A stretch of DNA of 49,939 bases, taken from contig JADGIZ010000013.1 of NCBI GenBank assembly GCA_027604665.1, positions 1 to 49,939 on the forward strand, given 5' to 3'. Below are positions 35,263 to 46,398 of this stretch, one piece after another. A program made the translations under genes and the position numbers. Position 1 is the stretch's first letter; the number at the start of each line of letters is the position of its first letter. The stretch is from Polyrhizophydium stewartii. Lineage: Eukaryota > Chytridiomycota > Chytridiomycetes > Rhizophydiales. Below the pieces are notes generated by a model, which saw only the letters and a program-made list of their open reading frames with translations, was not told the origin of the DNA and made no database searches.

Positions 35263-38200
35263 TCAAAGATGTACAAGCGCGAGCAAGTCGCCGCGAGTCG
35301 CGACAATAACAGCACCGGGGGCCACATGCACGGGGCTCGCGAACACTTCCCCGCCCAGATCGATCGAGGCACGAGTAGCGGTTGTGAGGGATCGACCTGC
35401 GTCGCCATCTGCTGCTTCGGAGCGAACCCGTATGACACTGAGCGTCCCGCTTGTGCTCGCCAGCGCAATGTCGACGCAGTCTGCATCATCGCAAGCCACC
35501 TGCACAGCCGATGGGCTTGCATAGACTGCAGAAGGCATAGCGATTGTGTGCAAGAGCTCGCCTGAACAGGCGTCCACCAACATCGCGCGAGACGAGTGCG
35601 ACCCGATGCAGGTTATCAAGCGGCCGGCGACGGGAAACAGACACGGCGACGAGAAGACTGGGCCGCCGGTGTCGACTTCCCAAAGCTATCCGTTGGAGTT
35701 CTTGGTCAGCTTGAAATGCGATATTCCAGCAGAGACGATGCGACCAACCGACCTTTTGTCCGTCTCGGCTAAGACCATGGAAGCTGCCAGAAACAGATCC
35801 AACAACGATGGCGCCTTCCGATGGATCTAAAGACGGCGATGAAAATATTGGCTTGCGGTCATTTGACAGATATTGTCGCCACACGACACTTCCGTCTGCA
35901 ACTGCGATGCTGACGACCTCGCCACCGAGGGTGCAAGCAATCACTCGTCTTTTACCGTGGTGCCCGTCAGCGGCATCCCGTGCGAGCAACTCATGGACCA
36001 AATATCTCACCTTTCGGCAGTATCAACCACCGGCGAAGCAAATACAGGTGACCCCAGGCGGGCAATCCAGATAGGAGTAGCCTCTCCATGCAATGCAAAG
36101 TCGGCGGCATAGACGGATCCGTCGTGGGAGCCGCAGAACACGAGCCCACTTGGCTCATCAAACACGGGTGACGACTTGATCTGGTCGCTGGTTTTGAGCG
36201 ACGCAACAATTACGCCGCTCGAGATGGCTATGGCGCGAAGAACCCCATCGTTGCAGCCTGAAATCGCAGAGATCAGCATACACCTATGGTTGAGACCGGG
36301 TGTTGCTCGGGGGGGGGGAACCCACCAACAACGACCAGAGGTCCATGCCCAGTATTTTGATTGCTTGAAAAGCATACACACGCCGAGCTTTCAATACGGT
36401 GGGGCAGACGCTGGCGCCACGCAATCCTTCCCGAAGCAAGCTCGACCGCAACAAACAATCCGGAATGAGAGCCTGCAAACACCATTTCCACCACGGATCT
36501 TTCGGGGTGTCAGCTCAGTCGTATACCAGCCACGAAACTGAAGACCGTCGAGGCTCACCCATCATGGTGCTGAATCGCACATATGACTGGCGTCGCATCC
36601 ACGCACTTCTCAAGGTCAACCGACCACTCGGTGAAATCGCGATGCATGTGAGTGTGCACAGGCGCGAGCGACGCACGACCCCACGAGAAGTGCACTTTTG
36701 GATGCCCATCTATCTCGGGTGCCAAGCGGGGTCGGTGAGCCGGCATTGAGTCTTGGTCCTCGTCGCGCACGCGCTTGCTTGTTTCCATGATAGCAGATGT
36801 ATCCGATTCAGAGGAGCGAGCCCGGGAAAGCACCCAGTCAACGGTGAGGCCAAGCGGGTCATGCAACAGTCTTTGAACAAGGACTTCTTTCTTGATTTGA
36901 GCAGGCGCACACAAGTTTCGAATAGTTGTGGCAGCCGCAGCTGCATCCAAACTTGTGCCTCCAAGGGCCAGAAAATAGGCTCTTTCAAGATCGCCGCCGT
37001 CCGCCGCTTTGCCCTTGCATGCCGGAAGAAAGTCGAGGATGGCGTCCCAAACGGCCGTGCGCAACAAGGCAAAGTCCGGGTAAGACAGCAATTGTTCAGC
37101 GTCGACCGAGATTCCGCCTGACTGCCTGTTGACCTTGGGGGTACTCGCGGCAATCGTTGCGAGCCGCGCAAAATCAACCTGCCAGTGATACTGCGTCAGC
37201 AGGCCGATGCAACGGCCCATACGCGACACAGGCATTTACCTTGCCGTGGTGCGTCGTCGGAAACACGTCTAGGGCAATAAACTTGCCAGGGCGGGAATAA
37301 AACGGCAGCGCACGCTTGCACTCTGCCGATATCTCTTCAAGAGCCTGCTCCTCCGTGCTGCCCGCATGAAGGACCACAAACGCCACCAGGGTCTGATCAA
37401 GCGTGTTGTTTCCGGCCTGCACCACATGGCACCGGCTCACGCAGCGGACGGCCTCGATAGCAGACGCAACCTGATCAAGATGGATACGGTATCCCATCCG
37501 CTTGATCTGCCGATCTCTGCGGCCAACAAAGCGAATCTCGCCGGTCGCCTTGTTCACCTCAGCTAGATCGCCTGTCGGCCGCATAAGAACTGCTTCAGTC
37601 TCGTCGCCAACAAAGCAAACGCGCTGCGTGCCACCAAGCCAAACCTCGCCGAGCATCAACTCGGACGAAGCCGCATCACCATCATCCGGCTCAACCGACA
37701 GTGGATCCACGCGCATATGCGTGTGCGAGAGCACATGATGGATCGACGCAAACTCTGTGAGGCCAAGTTTGCCTTTGGTGGGAGACGTCACTCGAGTGAG
37801 AGACGCCCAAACAGAGCACTCTGTCGTGCCATAGATGTTCCAGAGCGCGGGCCCTGCTTTCTCGTCGGCAAGGGCAGCCAGCGCGACAGGAAACGCCTCG
37901 CCACCAAACACAAGGTGCCTGACGGGCGTTTCTCCAGCAAAGATAGCCCGCTTGCATCCATGGCCAAACGTGTCAAACAGTGCCGGCGTCATCATCAAGT
38001 GCGTCACGCCCGTCGCCACGATGCAACGAAACAGAATACCCGGTGCACGAACGCAGGCATCGGGCACGACTGCCAAGCTTGCGCCGCGCGAGAGCGGGAG
38101 CAGCATCTCAATAACCGACGGATCGAATGTGGGCGCCGATGCGAGCAGGAACACGGGTGGCGGGGTGGCATCGGGATCTAGTTCGAGCCGGTCGGCGATC

Positions 38201-38787
38201 TCATCGATGTTGGTGGCAATCGCGGCATGGGGCACCCTGACCAGCAGGCCACCGTTTCCGCCGCGGGTCGTCCCGGACGTGCTCAGGATGTATGCGAGGC
38301 CGCGGCCGCGGTATGCGGGCTCGTGGTCGTCGCCGCCAGGCAGGATGCGGAGCGACATCCCCTGCCCGAGTTGGTGCTCGCCGCGGGCATCAACTCCAAT
38401 CGAGTCGAGCGTGTCCGGCGAGCCCACGACGATGCGCAGCCCTGGCACCGCCGCAACCATGGTGCTGGCGTGCTTGGCGTCCTGGCCATCCGCGGGCAGC
38501 GGCACGTAGACGGCCCCAAGCCGCAGCAGCGCCAGCAGCATCTCGACGAGGCCGCGGCACCGACCCAGAGCGACGCCGACGTAAGACCGCCGTCGGACTC
38601 CGGCAGAGGTGAGTGCTGCCGCCAGCAGCCGGACGCTGCGGCCCAGCTGCTCGTAAGTCACGGCCTCGAACGCTGGGGCGGCCGCAGCCCCGAGCGTCTC
38701 GCCGGCGACCAGCAATGCGGTGCGGGCCGGGCACGCCTCGCACACAGACTCGAACCGATCTGCGAGCATCACGGAAAGCGCCGACAT
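35263..38787 (-). CDS. AASDH: AASDH-like adenylation / carrier / PQQ-repeat protein
   Basis: The first exon (38787-37240) encodes an adenylate-forming domain of about 515 residues: YILSTSGTTRGGNG is the phosphate-binding loop, NIYGTTECSVW the A5 motif, RQIKRMGYRIHLDQ the A8 hinge, and VFPTTHHGK the C-terminal catalytic Lys. A carrier domain follows, with the phosphopantetheine Ser in LALGGTSLDA. The C-terminal half is a beta-propeller of PQQ-type repeats split over several exons, for example DLEKCVDATPVIC, ELASGRIAWRQRL and ADGSVVWRQYLS. This order is that of AASDH/ACSF4, proposed to activate beta-alanine in animals; the substrate here is unknown. The start codon is 17 bp from the stop of the upstream M16 protease. 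I did not resolve every downstream intron; one has a G10 run near 36310. Confidence 0.88.
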
Positions 38788-38804
38788 TCATTCGAGCAGC
38801 CAGA

Positions 38805-41800
38805 TCAAGCCATCCAGCTCTCGACGGGCTTGACGGGCTTGGCGGGCTCGGACAGCTCGAGGCTCTCCTTGAAGGCCGACAGGTCGGCGCTCTCGTCGAG
38901 AACCAGCGAGCGGGCCAGGACAGCCTCGCCTTCGGGTCCAGCTGCGCCGGCGGCGACCTTTTGGCTGCGCATGTGCACCGAGACCTTGCGGCGGGTGGTC
39001 GATGACGGCGAAATGTGCTTGCGGAAGAAGGCGAGCAGGCTGTCCTTGGACACGAGCGGGATCTGCTCTGCGTCGTGGAGATGCTGCTCAAAGTCATAGT
39101 ACAGCGCACTCACGTGGCCCCACAGGCGTTGCGACTCCTGGCCCAGGTTTTTGAGCTTCTCAAGGATCTTGGTCACGAGCGCCGCCTGGTGCTTGGCGTA
39201 CTCCTCGGCAGACATTTCGGACAGCATCGTCTGCGCGTTTGCTCAGCATATCGCACTTTGAGCGGCAACAAAGGATATGCGACTCTCAATCGCACCTCAA
39301 ACTTGTCGATGAAGGAATCGATGCGCGACTCGAGGAACGCGGGATCGCGCTCGCTCTCGATGATGAAGCGGAACGAGAGCAGGCCCGTCTGCTTGCGGAT
39401 GCCGCTGAAGACCAGGTATCCTACGGCGCATCATCAGTCTGCGTTAGCACAACTCATTGCACTCGCGGCGGCCAAAGAGAAGGCTGCGCACCGAGCTGCT
39501 CCTTTGTCCTGAGCTGGTCAAACGCTGGCTCGTGGGCGATCTGGGAAATGAGGCTCAGGTGCGTGCGGATGTACTGGTCCGTGAGTGCGCCGACCTGGAT
39601 GCAGTACTCGATACCCGAGTTGAGGTTGGCCGGGTTGGGCACAAGGCGCTGGTGGATAATCGACGAGCCTGCAGCCCAATCATGGTCAGTCCGACAATCG
39701 CCAAGTTGCATTCCGCATCCGTGCATCGGAACAAACCCTGCGGCATGATGCGCGTGCGCACGCTCGGGAACCGCTCGCGCTCTGCGAGCTCGGCCGGCGC
39801 GAGCTGGCTGACGAGAATGTTGCCCAGCTCGATTGCGCGCTGCGACGACAGATCGCTGATCAGCACAGAGGCGCTTGCAGTTGGACGCAGCGCAAAGCGA
39901 GGGTGCCTACCTCCTTGCTGACATTGCCGTGCACGAGCGCTTGGATGTGCAGCCGCTCGATGAGTTTGGGTGCAAACGCCTGTACGTCCGCGGCAGTGAT
40001 GTCGCCAAGCACAGCAAGCTTTTCGGCATGGGTGAATAGGCGCTGCTGGGTAATGAGCGTGATGTAGTAGATGGCATGCGAGTGCGGCGCCTCGATCGCA
40101 AAGTTCTTGTACGACTTGGCGAGCTGGACGGGGCCGTCAGCAGCTGGTGGGAGATCGTGGAACGGAATGCTCTCGCATAAAACCAACGCTACTCACTCGC
40201 TCCTTGATGCGTGCAAACTGGCTCTCGTCCACCGTAAAGGACTTCATCTTCTCGCCAATCTTGCCGAGCAGCACGTGAATCTTGTCGTTGTAGCCGTGGA
40301 TCGTCAGCGTCATGCCGTCCACCGTGTTGTCGAGCTTGTACTCGAGGCCGGCGATCTCGGCGTAGTACGAGAACTCATTGAGCGCGTCCTTGAACAGATC
40401 CGCGAACAAGCGCGTCAGGACACACGACAGCACCGATTCGTACGCGAGCGGGCTGGTCAGGGCAAAGTATGCGTTGGCTTTGGGCACAAAGAACGTGTCG
40501 TCGCGCTTGTGCCACAGGCGGATGAGCGGCGTGTCGGCGATAATGAGCGGATGCGTCGCAGGCTTGGGGATGCGGACGCGTTCGACAGTGAAGTCTTCCG
40601 GGATGAACGAGTTGGGCTCCGGCAGATGAAGCTCCGCGTTGGGGCCGAGCGACGCCAGGCGCTTTGGAGCCAGGCGGTCGAAACGTCAAGTCAGCATCAC
40701 CTCGGCCAGACAGCTCGATTGACATGCATCGCACCTGCTTGAGCGAGGGAGAGAGCTCGCCGATGCGGAACTTGGTGCCATAGTGCGGCGCCTCGCTCCA
40801 GCCATCGGTGTCAAAGGTCGGCGACTGCAGCGTGATCCTGCGGGACAGTCAGTACGAATGAATCGATTTCAGATGCCATGTGCTGCACAGCACCAACCTG
40901 AACTGGCTCGGGGTCAGACGGTCGAGGACACGCCGGATCGCATCGGAGTCAAAGACCTCGAGCAGATACGGGCCTGAGATGACATCCTCGGGAACATAGA
41001 GATGCAGGTTACCCGCGAGATGGGAGACAAATGAAGAGGGCGGTGACTTTTCCTTGAAGCGGAATGCAATCGCAGCAACCGCTTGGCACTGAACGGCACA
41101 TCAGCAGCCTGCACGACATCCCAGACTCACGAAACAAGCAAATGCGCACCTCGCGGAAGACCCACTCCTGGACAGGCATGCTGCGCAGCATCGCGATGTA
41201 CTGGAACACAATGACGACAATGTCCTCGTAGTGTTCTTCACCGCACAGAATGCGTCAGCGGCCTCGTCGATCTCAAACAGCAGGCAAGGGAACCTCTCGC
41301 ACCCAGTCCCTTTTCGGTAAGCTCAATGTTGACTCGCACGAGCTCGAAGCCGCGACCGCATCCACCGCTCGGTCCAGCAGAAAGCGACTGAGCCCAGCCT
41401 GCGCAACTGCTGTATCAGCACGAGCTGCAGGAACACGTTGTGGTATGCCGACAGACCCTTTTCCTTGAGCAGCGAGAGGATGGAGCCCTTGCTCTCGTGG
41501 CCGATCAGATGCGACGCATATTGGAACGGCTGGCGTGGCAGAGCTTCGTGTCAGCCAGACGACCAGGCCAGTTAGTCCTGATAAGCTCGCTCGCACATGA
41601 GCTCTGTACTCGTCGTGAGGGTCGTGGCACGGGAAGGTGATCGTCAGCTTGCGGACCTCCTTGACAGGTTTGACGCGGATCTCCTTCTGTTGTGGTGTTG
41701 ATCTCTGTGTGAGCCGTAGGTCAGGCGCCGCAAGAGCGGTGCCTTCAGTCGCACCTGCAGCTCGGCTGCCGTCAGAACATCTTCGCCAAAGGTGGGCACG

Positions 41801-43016
41801 GCAATGGACTTGTTCTTGATGGGCGAAAACATCGAGACGGCCCAGGCAGCCAGAACATCGATGGGCTCTGTCGATGCATCATTGCGTGAGCGACAAGATG
41901 ACGTATGGGCTGCACTGACCGAGCCGAAACTCACGCTTGCCGAGGACAGCGACTTTCATGATGTTGGCGCTGTAGAACTGGTCGTGGAAGTCGAGCAGCA
42001 CCTTGCGAACGTCGATTCCCTTACTGGCGGGGATATCGCGAAGTGTCACCAGGTCGCCTGCAAGCACAAGAAGTGTTGGTCAGCTCGTGGTGCGGCACAT
42101 GTGTCTGAAGTTTGCAGAATCCGCACCGGTACCAAACTTGACGTAAGGATGCTTGGGGTTCGACAGATCCTTGTCCAGCTGGTACGAGCGCCACATGTCG
42201 TTTTGCAGGTTCTTCTTGTGCTCTGAGCAGGGCATCAGCAGACGGGCGGCAGCATCAGGTCCATGTCACGCGCGCATGGCGCACCCGAGTCGACAGCGTT
42301 CATCTCGCGCTCGGTGCACGACTCGGAGAAGAGCGGGCTGATGAAGAACTGGGCAAAGCGGTCGAGCGCTCCCTCGAGATGGTCTGCGGCAACGTCAAAG
42401 TAGTAGTCTGCCGAATGGAGCGAGGTCAGGTGACGCTGGCGGCCGTGATACTGCGCGCCAAGTCGAGTGTCTCACTCGTGTGGTCCGCGCTCGTGAACGC
42501 GTTGGACGAGCCGCCGTGCGCCGAGAGGAACTGGCTGTACTCGTTCTCGACGGGGTACTGGCGTGCGACGAGCGTCAGCGGCGTGATCTGCGCAAGAGAG
42601 GCGGCCAGGCGGCAGGCCGACAAACCTTCTCCGTGCCCTGGTTGCAGCGCGAGTCCGAGTCGAGGAGCAGGAGTGGGTCAGCAGGGTGCGGTGTCGGCCG
42701 ATCCAGCGCTGATCCGTACCATGAAGACTGGCGCACAGTGTCCCCAGGCGGGCGGAGAGGCGGGCAAGCGGGTCAGCTAGGCGGACGGGTAGGCGGGCGG
42801 GTGGCCGCAGCACGCACGCAGGTGCTCGCAAAAGTGGGCCAGGCCCGCGACGTCGTCGTGGTCGCACAGGTGTCCGACGTGAACGTCGAGCGCGGCGGCG
42901 GCCTTGTCGGTCGCGGGGTCCGAGATAACAACGGCCTGCAGGCCGTTCGGAAGCGTGATCACGGCATATTCGCGGTCGTCGCCGTCGGGGCGGCGCACAG
43001 CAGCGGGCGAGCGCAT
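38805..43016 (-). CDS. IDE: Insulysin/Ste23-type M16 metalloprotease
   Basis: The N-terminus reads [19 protein letters not shown] then ALDVHVGHL and the inverted zinc motif HFCEH. Early exons are 43016-42818, two microexons 42727-42720 and 42637-42626, then 42557-42476. Later exons keep the family order: [61 protein letters not shown], and at the end KVSVHMRSQ. Insulysins degrade small unfolded peptides inside a closed chamber in cytosol, mitochondria or peroxisomes; yeast Ste23 matures a-factor. The protein has the usual four-domain M16A size of about 1000 residues. The end is acidic without an obvious peroxisomal signal. An N-terminal extension upstream of 43016 is open in frame, so the start is uncertain. 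The gene is divergent from UHRF1 (129 bp). Confidence 0.92.
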
Positions 43017-43145
43017 CGTGGTTGATGGGGGCGCGGCCGAGCACGGCGCAGCCGGCGACGCCCCGCCCGCACTCCTGAGGACGAGGGGCCAGCCGGTTTC
43101 TGGCCCAGCTCGCGTTGCCCGACGACCCCAACCGAGACAGGCACC
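43017..43145. promoter_or_regulatory. 129-bp divergent spacer between the M16 protease and UHRF1-like genes
   Basis: This short GC-rich spacer lies between two divergent start codons. Promoter function is inferred from position only. Confidence 0.35.
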
Positions 43146-45928
43146 ATGCCGCCGTTTGTCGTCGTGCGCCGGCCCGCGGGCCCGGACGTGCGCATCGACA
43201 CGGGCGGCCGCACGTGCACGGTCGTCGAGCTGCGCAAACGGGTGCACGCAGCCCTCGGAAGCGACTGGCCGCCGCGCCGGCAGCGTCTGCTCTTTGGCGG
43301 CAAGATGGCAAGAGCCGCCAGCGCCGTGTCCGACCAAGGCGGCGAGCTGACGCCACGCAACCGTGCGGCCCGCCCACGCGGCCTGCACGCGGCCTCCGCT
43401 GCAGATGGTCAACGGCCACACGCTGTTCCAGTACGGCGTCAAGCCCGACTGCGTCGTGCAGCTGTTCCCGGCCGTGGACCCTGAAGAAGAGCCGAACGTC
43501 GACTCTTCGGAGTCGTCCGACCGAGGGTCCACGCCCGCAGCCGATCCAGAAGCGCCCGCAGCGCCTGAGACTCCCAAAGCGCCTGCAGCGCCGTCGGGAC
43601 GCCAGACCCGCTCGCAGTCTCGGGGACAGGCACCTTCAACAGCTCCTGCCCGGGCCCAAGTCGCTCCGGCCGCCGCAGCGCCTGCGGCAGAACGCAACAG
43701 CGCCGACGACGCCGGCGAACAGCCCGAGAGCATGCTCTGCGAGTCCGTGAGTGAATGCACTGGCATGAATGATCTGCGGTCTGCCGCATCTTGCACTCAG
43801 CACGCCATGATCCCGACGCAGCCCGCCCGCCTGAATCTGACACACGATCTCGCAGTGCGCCAAGCAGCCCAAGGAGATCTGCTACGAGTGCGGCTGCAAC
43901 GTGTGCGGGAAGAGCGACAACCCAGAGAGCCAGCTCATGTGCGACGAGTGCGAGATGTTTTTCCACATGCGGTGCCTGGATCCGCCGCTCACGGCGGTGC
44001 CCGAGGGCGACTGGTACTGCCCCATGTGCCAGCACGACAACTCGGGCATCGTGCTCGACGGCGAGCGGCTCGATCTCAGCCGCACCAAGCTGGCCAAGGC
44101 GCCGTCGGCCCGGCAGAGGAAGAAGTGGGGCGGCGGCATGGCGTGCGTGGGCGTCGACATGTCGCGGCGGGTCGTGCCGCCGTCGCACTATGGCCCGATC
44201 CCGGGCATCGAGGTTGGCCACACGCGCATGCACCGCGTCGAGGTTTCGTCCGATGGCACCCACAGACCGCCTGTCGCGGGCATGTCGGGCGGCTCCAAGG
44301 GGGTGCGTTCCGCGCTCTCTGGTGCCTGGGCCGTTGCGCCAAAGTGATGGTGATGGCGGTTGCGGTTGTGACGGCGTCGCTGACTGCCGCGTGCAGTGCC
44401 AATCGATCGTCCTTGCAGGCGGGTACCCCGAGGACGAAGACAATGGCGACGAGTTCACGTACACGGGATCCGGCGGCCGCGATCTGACAGGCAACAAGCG
44501 GACCAACCACCAGTCAAAGAACCAGGAGCTGACCAAGTGCAACCTCGGCCTCGCGCTGACGTGTGACGCCACGATCCCGCTTGTCAAGGGGACCGTGGCG
44601 CCGGACTTCAAGGGGGCCGAGGCCAAGGACTGGCGCAAGAGCAAGCCGATCCGCGTTGTGCGCGGCTCAAAGTTCCGCAAGCACTCGACCTATGCGCCCG
44701 AGGAGGGCTATCGGTACGACGGCATCTACAAGGTCGTCAAGTTTTGGTGCGAGAAGTCGGAAAAGTCGCAGTTTCTTGTCTGGGTGCGCATCGTGATTTG
44801 GATCGTGTTTGCATTCAGTCGTTGTGCTGGTTGCTGACGTCTTTGGTGTGTGTGTGTGTGTGTGCGCGCGCGCTTGCGTACGTGCGCGCGACAGCGGTAC
44901 CTGTTACGCCGCGACGACCCGCAGCCTGCGCCATGGACCGAGGAGGGCAAGCGGATCATCCAAAAGCGGCTTGAACGCGAGCGCCTGGCGCTCAAGATCC
45001 TGTCCAAGGAAGCCGCCGCCAGAGACGCAAACAAAGGCAGCGGCGAGGATGATGACGACGATGACGACGACGATGACGGCAGCGAAGTCGAAAGCAAAGC
45101 CGAGCCTGGTCCGGAAACCGACGCTGGCGAGGACGGCGACGACGCAAGCGACGGCGAGGACGCAAGCGACGGCGACGACGCAAGCGACGGCGACGACTTT
45201 TGCGATGAGCCAAAGGGTGCAGGCAAAGCCCGCGCGAAGCGAGCAGGTTCAGGATCTGGCTCGGACGGCAGCGCTGATCGAGCCAAGGCCAGCAAGCCTG
45301 CAACCGGTGGCCGAGAGCCGAGGGTCGGGGTGGCCAAGCGGGGCCAGAGCGCCAGTGAGGACGCCCAGCCGCCGCGCAAGCGCACTCGTGCAGCACCATC
45401 CTCGTCCATACCCGCAGCAACGCCCGCACCCGAGATTGTCCCCAAGCTGCTGTACCAGCCGCCGCGCGAGGTGCTGGATCTGATTGCCCAGGACTGCAAG
45501 GGACCGGTGAGCCGCTCGCTGCTTGCTGCAATCCCCATCAGCACACGAGCCCCCGGTATAAGCTCACACACCACACGGCGCACATGGAACATGCCCATCT
45601 GGTGCGCACGCAGTACTCGAACACGCGCACGTGGGACGAGCTCGCGGCGCTGCGTCCCGTCAACCTCAAGGCCTATCTCGATGGCATCACGGTGCTCTTC
45701 ATGTGCATCGTGTGCCGGGAACTTGTCGATAGCGACGTCGTGACGACGACATGCGGCCACAACTTTTGCCGCGAGTGCCTCGCGAGGTACGCCAGGATCG
45801 CCAAGCAGTCGGCCACGAGCATGCAGTGCCCGGGCTGCCGCTCCACGCTGCAAGAGATCCCGCCTGCCAACAAGACGCTCAGCAAGATCCTCAGCCTGCT
45901 GCTGCCCGGTCGAGGCGCTGCAGACTGA
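43146..45928 (+). CDS. UHRF1: UHRF1-like UBL-PHD-SRA-RING protein without a tandem Tudor domain
   Basis: Six exons (43146-43325, 43405-43746, 43856-44302, 44397-44783, 44895-45506, 45542-45928) give about 784 residues. Order: an N-terminal ubiquitin-like domain (RQRLLFGG, then [13 protein letters not shown]), an ~85-residue Pro/Ala-rich linker, a PHD finger ([35 protein letters not shown]), an SRA domain ([46 protein letters not shown]), an acidic Asp run, and a C-terminal RING ([17 protein letters not shown]). UHRF1 binds hemimethylated CpG through the SRA, ubiquitinates H3 through the RING and recruits DNMT1. No tandem Tudor sequence lies between UBL and PHD. The exon 1 donor is uncertain: GT at 43326, or GC at 43308. 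Intron 5 is only 35 nt. Confidence 0.93.
44845..44873. repeat. (GT)n then (GC)n dinucleotide microsatellite in a UHRF1 intron
   Basis: A pure alternating purine-pyrimidine run of GT followed by GC lies in the intron at 44784-44894. Such runs can adopt Z-DNA and vary in length. Confidence 0.85.
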
Positions 45929-46398
45929 CGCGCCGGTACGCAGCTGTCGCTTCAGATGCCTGCGCGAACAGCACCATCAGTAAAACGCTTCTTATTGCAG
46001 ACCGACTGGCACCTGGCGGTCGTGGAGCCCCGAAGTGGTCAGAGCAATCAGACCGAGACATGCAAGTCCAACAGCAAGGGTGGAGTAGGAAGCACGGGTG
46101 TGGGGTGGGGGTGGGAGTCGGGTCCGCGCAAGGGAGCAAGCAGGTCAGACAAAGGAAGGAAAAGAAAGAGACAGCGAAGGGCGATACTTGCGGCGGAGGT
46201 GGGCGAGTAGTGCACAAAAGAAAGGGGCAAATAAAGAAGGCGCCGCCAGCAGTCCGCAGGGCAGAGGGCGGCGGCGCAGCGCGGCGGGCAAGAGCGGGTC
46301 GGATCGATATGCAAAACCACAGTAATGAGAGGAAGGGAAAGATGGGCGGGCGAAGCATGGGATGTGCTGCACAAGCGCAGCACGCCCAGGGTGGCACA
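45929..46398. other. 470-bp convergent intergenic region, purine-rich
   Basis: This lies between the UHRF1-like stop and the VNX1-like stop, which face each other. From about 46060 to 46340 the plus strand is strongly A/G-rich. Open frames exist on both strands but have no family motifs and purine-biased composition, so I read it as the two 3' untranslated regions and terminators. Confidence 0.5.
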
